Part shown: one piece after another, positions 61,901 through 64,000 of the stretch | Numbering within the stretch: the stretch's first letter is position 1 | Layout of the letters: each line of letters starts with the position of its first letter | Origin: Takakia lepidozioides | Taxonomy: Eukaryota > Streptophyta > Takakiopsida > Takakiales > Takakiaceae | Length of the DNA: 64,000 nucleotides | Assembly: GCA_030704615.1 (NCBI GenBank) | Contig: CM060731.1 | Location: 51,522,001 to 51,586,000 of the forward strand | Direction: 5' to 3' | Made by a program: the position numbers and the translations under genes | The notes under the pieces: generated by a model | The model's database searches: none | Told to the model about the DNA's origin: nothing | What the model saw: only the letters and a program-made list of their open reading frames with translations

Positions 61901-62696
61901 TCTCCGGTTTGGTGTTATTGTTCCAGTGGATCCTCACCTAGTTAAGGAACTCGGGACCGAAATCAGGGTCAGCTATTCTCAGCTGCTTCACAAAAGCGCT
62001 CATGAGCTTCTTGCGTGTCTCATTCATCGTAAACTTCATGGCTTCCGCCACTCCGTTGGACGATCTCATTCCCTCTGGGTTTTTCAAATAGTACTCTGTT
62101 TTTCCTCTCTCTCCAGCTTCGGCTATTTCTTGCTGCAAAACCTAATCCGGAATGAGATCACTTATTACTGACAATCACAACAGACAATGCAAGGCCAGAG
62201 CGATGGAATACTTACCGTGTACATGTACTCCATGAATGCTTCCCTCGTCAGCTTGTACCAGGTGTCTGACGTTTTGGATGTCAAGCATTTCTTGAAGGAC
62301 TCCGCACTCAGGAAGCTCTTGAATGAATTGAGGGGCATCTAACCGATATTCTAGATCTTGAATAGTGTTTGAAGCAGGTTCGTTGTCACATGGGCGGTTT
62401 CAGTTCCCCCTATTACATACAGTGGTATGTCATCAGTCAGTGCTAAAAGCGAACAGACAGACATGGGAAAAAGTCAGACAATAAAGGGTGAAGAAGACAC
62501 TTACTTGTTAACGTCATGCATTGTCGTCAATAGTGCAGTGATGTTTCCCTTGGGATCCAGCACCATTGAGGCCACAGAGTAGTGTCACTCCTCCTCGGTG
62601 CTATGATATCTCTCGATCATGTTCCTCCAGGCAAGCAATCGGTGGTTGCCATCCCAGACATGAAACATCTTGCCTGAGAAAGGCTGGGTGACGAGC
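58934..62696 (-). pseudogene. ParB-like plus beta-class amino-methyltransferase-like gene, with internal stops
   Basis: Visible exons: 62696-62505, 62409-62216, 62141-61692, 61606-61383, 60991-60391, 60307-60165, 60116-59526, 59445-59256, 59156-58934; upstream exons were not found. Exon 1 reads KMFHVWDGNHRLLAWRN, whose DGNHR is like the ParB/sulfiredoxin nucleotide-binding motif. Later exons carry VDMVIVDIPDGLP (place of the DPPY motif), GVLVMIQ, a second FDLVVDDMHYNYVD, then KSPTFIQTIVETCSHPGAH and IVDLTLGT (motifs X and I) and AAGKHLFGMEGD (motif II). This order is that of beta-class N4-C/N6-A DNA methyltransferases. Eight internal stops (TGA 62585, 60463; TAG 62351, 62339, 61938, 61577, 61517; TAA 60841) interrupt it; TAG 59042 may be the true end. 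Two one-base slips lie at G-runs beside acceptors. The catalytic Tyr is not in a standard DPPY. Family assignment is inference from motifs. Confidence 0.55.
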
Positions 62697-64000
62697 CTGT
62701 AGATGCATATATTGGTACATTTTTCTTTTCAGATCGTTTTTTATCATAAAACAAACGGTTTCAGCATTGTTGTCGCACACCTCAATTCGGTAAACTCCCC
62801 TTCAAGTCATAGTTACTCGCTTTGATGCGCGCGCCTGACTCCCAACCTGGCCGCCGGGCCAACTTGGAGTTTCGGCTGCTCACCGGGACATAACGGTCCC
62901 CTTCCGCTTCCCTCTAAACCCTCCACCTATTTGGGACTAGGAGAATTCCCTTTGGTAGATGGCAGTCCGGAACAACTCCCCACTCTTTGGTCGCTTTCCG
63001 GCTCGCTCGCTTACTCACTAGTTTTTGGTCACCAACGGGCTTGCACCGTTCTCGGGGTTACTACTCCCTATATATACTTCTGTAGCTGTCCGCGGGGGTT
63101 TCATAACCAGCCATGCCATTTTATGGCGAACCACCACGAAAACCCTCGACTCCCGGGGGTGAGTCGCGGTGAGTCTTGGCCCACTCACCGCGGCCCCAAT
63201 GGACCGTGATGAGTCCCAAGACTCCCCACGACTCCCACCTCGAGGTCTCCACCCCATGGTGAGTCCTATGCCACCCCCACTAAGTCCCACTAAGCTACCA
63301 CCACCCCTTGTGGAGCCACCTCCACCGCAACCCGGTGTGCGGGGCTCCACCTAGTGAGCGCCTCCGCCTCCTTGAGTGCCTTGGGCACTCAAGGGTGCTT
63401 CAGCCCCCCATACCTATCGCTGCCGCTGCCCCCACCACAGGGGCAGCCCCTCATGTGTCCCGACCCCCTGCCCTCAAGGCAAAGGGCCGCGACACACACC
63501 CCTACCAACAGGGAGTCGATGTCCTCATCGACTTGTCCATTTTGTAGAAACGAACATCCAAGTTGTGGCGTCCCACATCAAGGAGTTTGTTTCCGTACCA
63601 TGGCGTCCCATGGCAAAGAACCAAACCCCACACTTGACTCCACTCTCCACTAGCTAGTTCGGCCGACTTCCTCCAAGTCCCGGCCAAGGGTGGAGCCTCT
63701 CCAGCTCCTCCCAGTGCACTCTTCTTGGCCTACTTCAAGGCCAAGGAACGATCCTCCCCGAGGATCGAATCGCCTTACTGCAACAACATTGCTTGCGATC
63801 GCTCATGATGCCGCTTTTGGCATCACCTTGAGCAAGGGTTCACCTGGAACCCTCTTTGACTAGGAAGATAACCTTGAACCAACCGTGCGCCCCAATCACT
63901 ACAATTGGGTCCGCCTTGGAATGCTGGCCTGAGGTACGGGAACACGCCGAAGCCGCACTACGACTTCGTCCCGAGGCTACACGATTATAGTACGTGAACG
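62697..64000. other. Unassigned, C-rich stretch at the right edge
   Basis: From about 62760 the sequence becomes C-rich and loses the methyltransferase-like coding signal. A TATA-like CTATATATAC lies at 63069. Pro-rich frames at 63169-63354 and similar are not convincing genes. It may be part of an LTR element or another insertion that cut off the 5' exons of the gene to its left. Confidence 0.3.

Noticed and set aside
58934-62696. UAA/UAG read as glutamine (ciliate-like code) in the methyltransferase-like gene
   Set aside because: Two in-frame TGA codons are also present, CAG/CAA codons are still used, and neighbouring genes such as UPL use the standard code. Decay by transition explains all cases.

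Overview
The window is nuclear DNA of a land plant. Evidence: a UPL1/UPL2-type HECT ubiquitin ligase, a plastid-type acyl-ACP desaturase with a transit-peptide-like leader, a plant ALKBH2-type dioxygenase, GT-AG introns from about 75 bp to a few kb, and many degraded transposable elements. I cannot place it to species; piggyBac, Harbinger, L1-type LINE, tRNA-SINE and chromovirus remnants together would suit a repeat-rich, possibly non-flowering plant. All exon models were built by eye from reading frame, splice sites and matching intron phase.

Layout. 1-9.1 kb (minus): most of a multi-exon armadillo-like-repeat gene of unknown function that runs off the left edge; two places in it do not read cleanly. 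10.2-15.7 kb: repeats, namely a tRNA-like fragment, a SINE, LINE 3' ends, a 5'-truncated LINE interrupted by a second SINE with a target-site duplication, and a piggyBac transposase remnant. 17.6-37.7 kb (minus): a complete 20-exon, 3,934-codon UPL1/2-type gene whose phases all close without a lesion. 38.0-41.1 kb (minus): a second LINE, ending about 390 bp upstream of the UPL start codon. 41.7-45.1 kb: Harbinger/PIF transposase remnant and an inverted LINE scrap. 45.8-50.5 kb (plus): three-exon ALKBH2-type gene with a LINE fragment in intron 1. 51.6-54.05 kb (minus): three-exon acyl-ACP desaturase, convergent with ALKBH2. 56-57.2 kb: third SINE copy and the 3' end of a chromovirus. 58.16-58.66 kb: tandem 98-bp repeats.

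The most unusual locus is at 58.9-62.7 kb (minus). It is an intron-containing gene whose visible exons begin with a ParB-like DGNHR motif and end with motifs arranged like a beta-class amino-DNA methyltransferase (N4-cytosine/N6-adenine type), an architecture otherwise known to me from bacteria and phages. Its splice sites and frame are nearly intact, yet it carries eight internal stop codons, every one explicable by a C-to-T (or G-to-A) transition.

The four host genes act separately: protein ubiquitination (UPL), DNA alkylation repair (ALKBH2), plastid fatty-acid desaturation (SAD) and an unknown repeat-scaffold protein. No operon-like logic is expected or seen.
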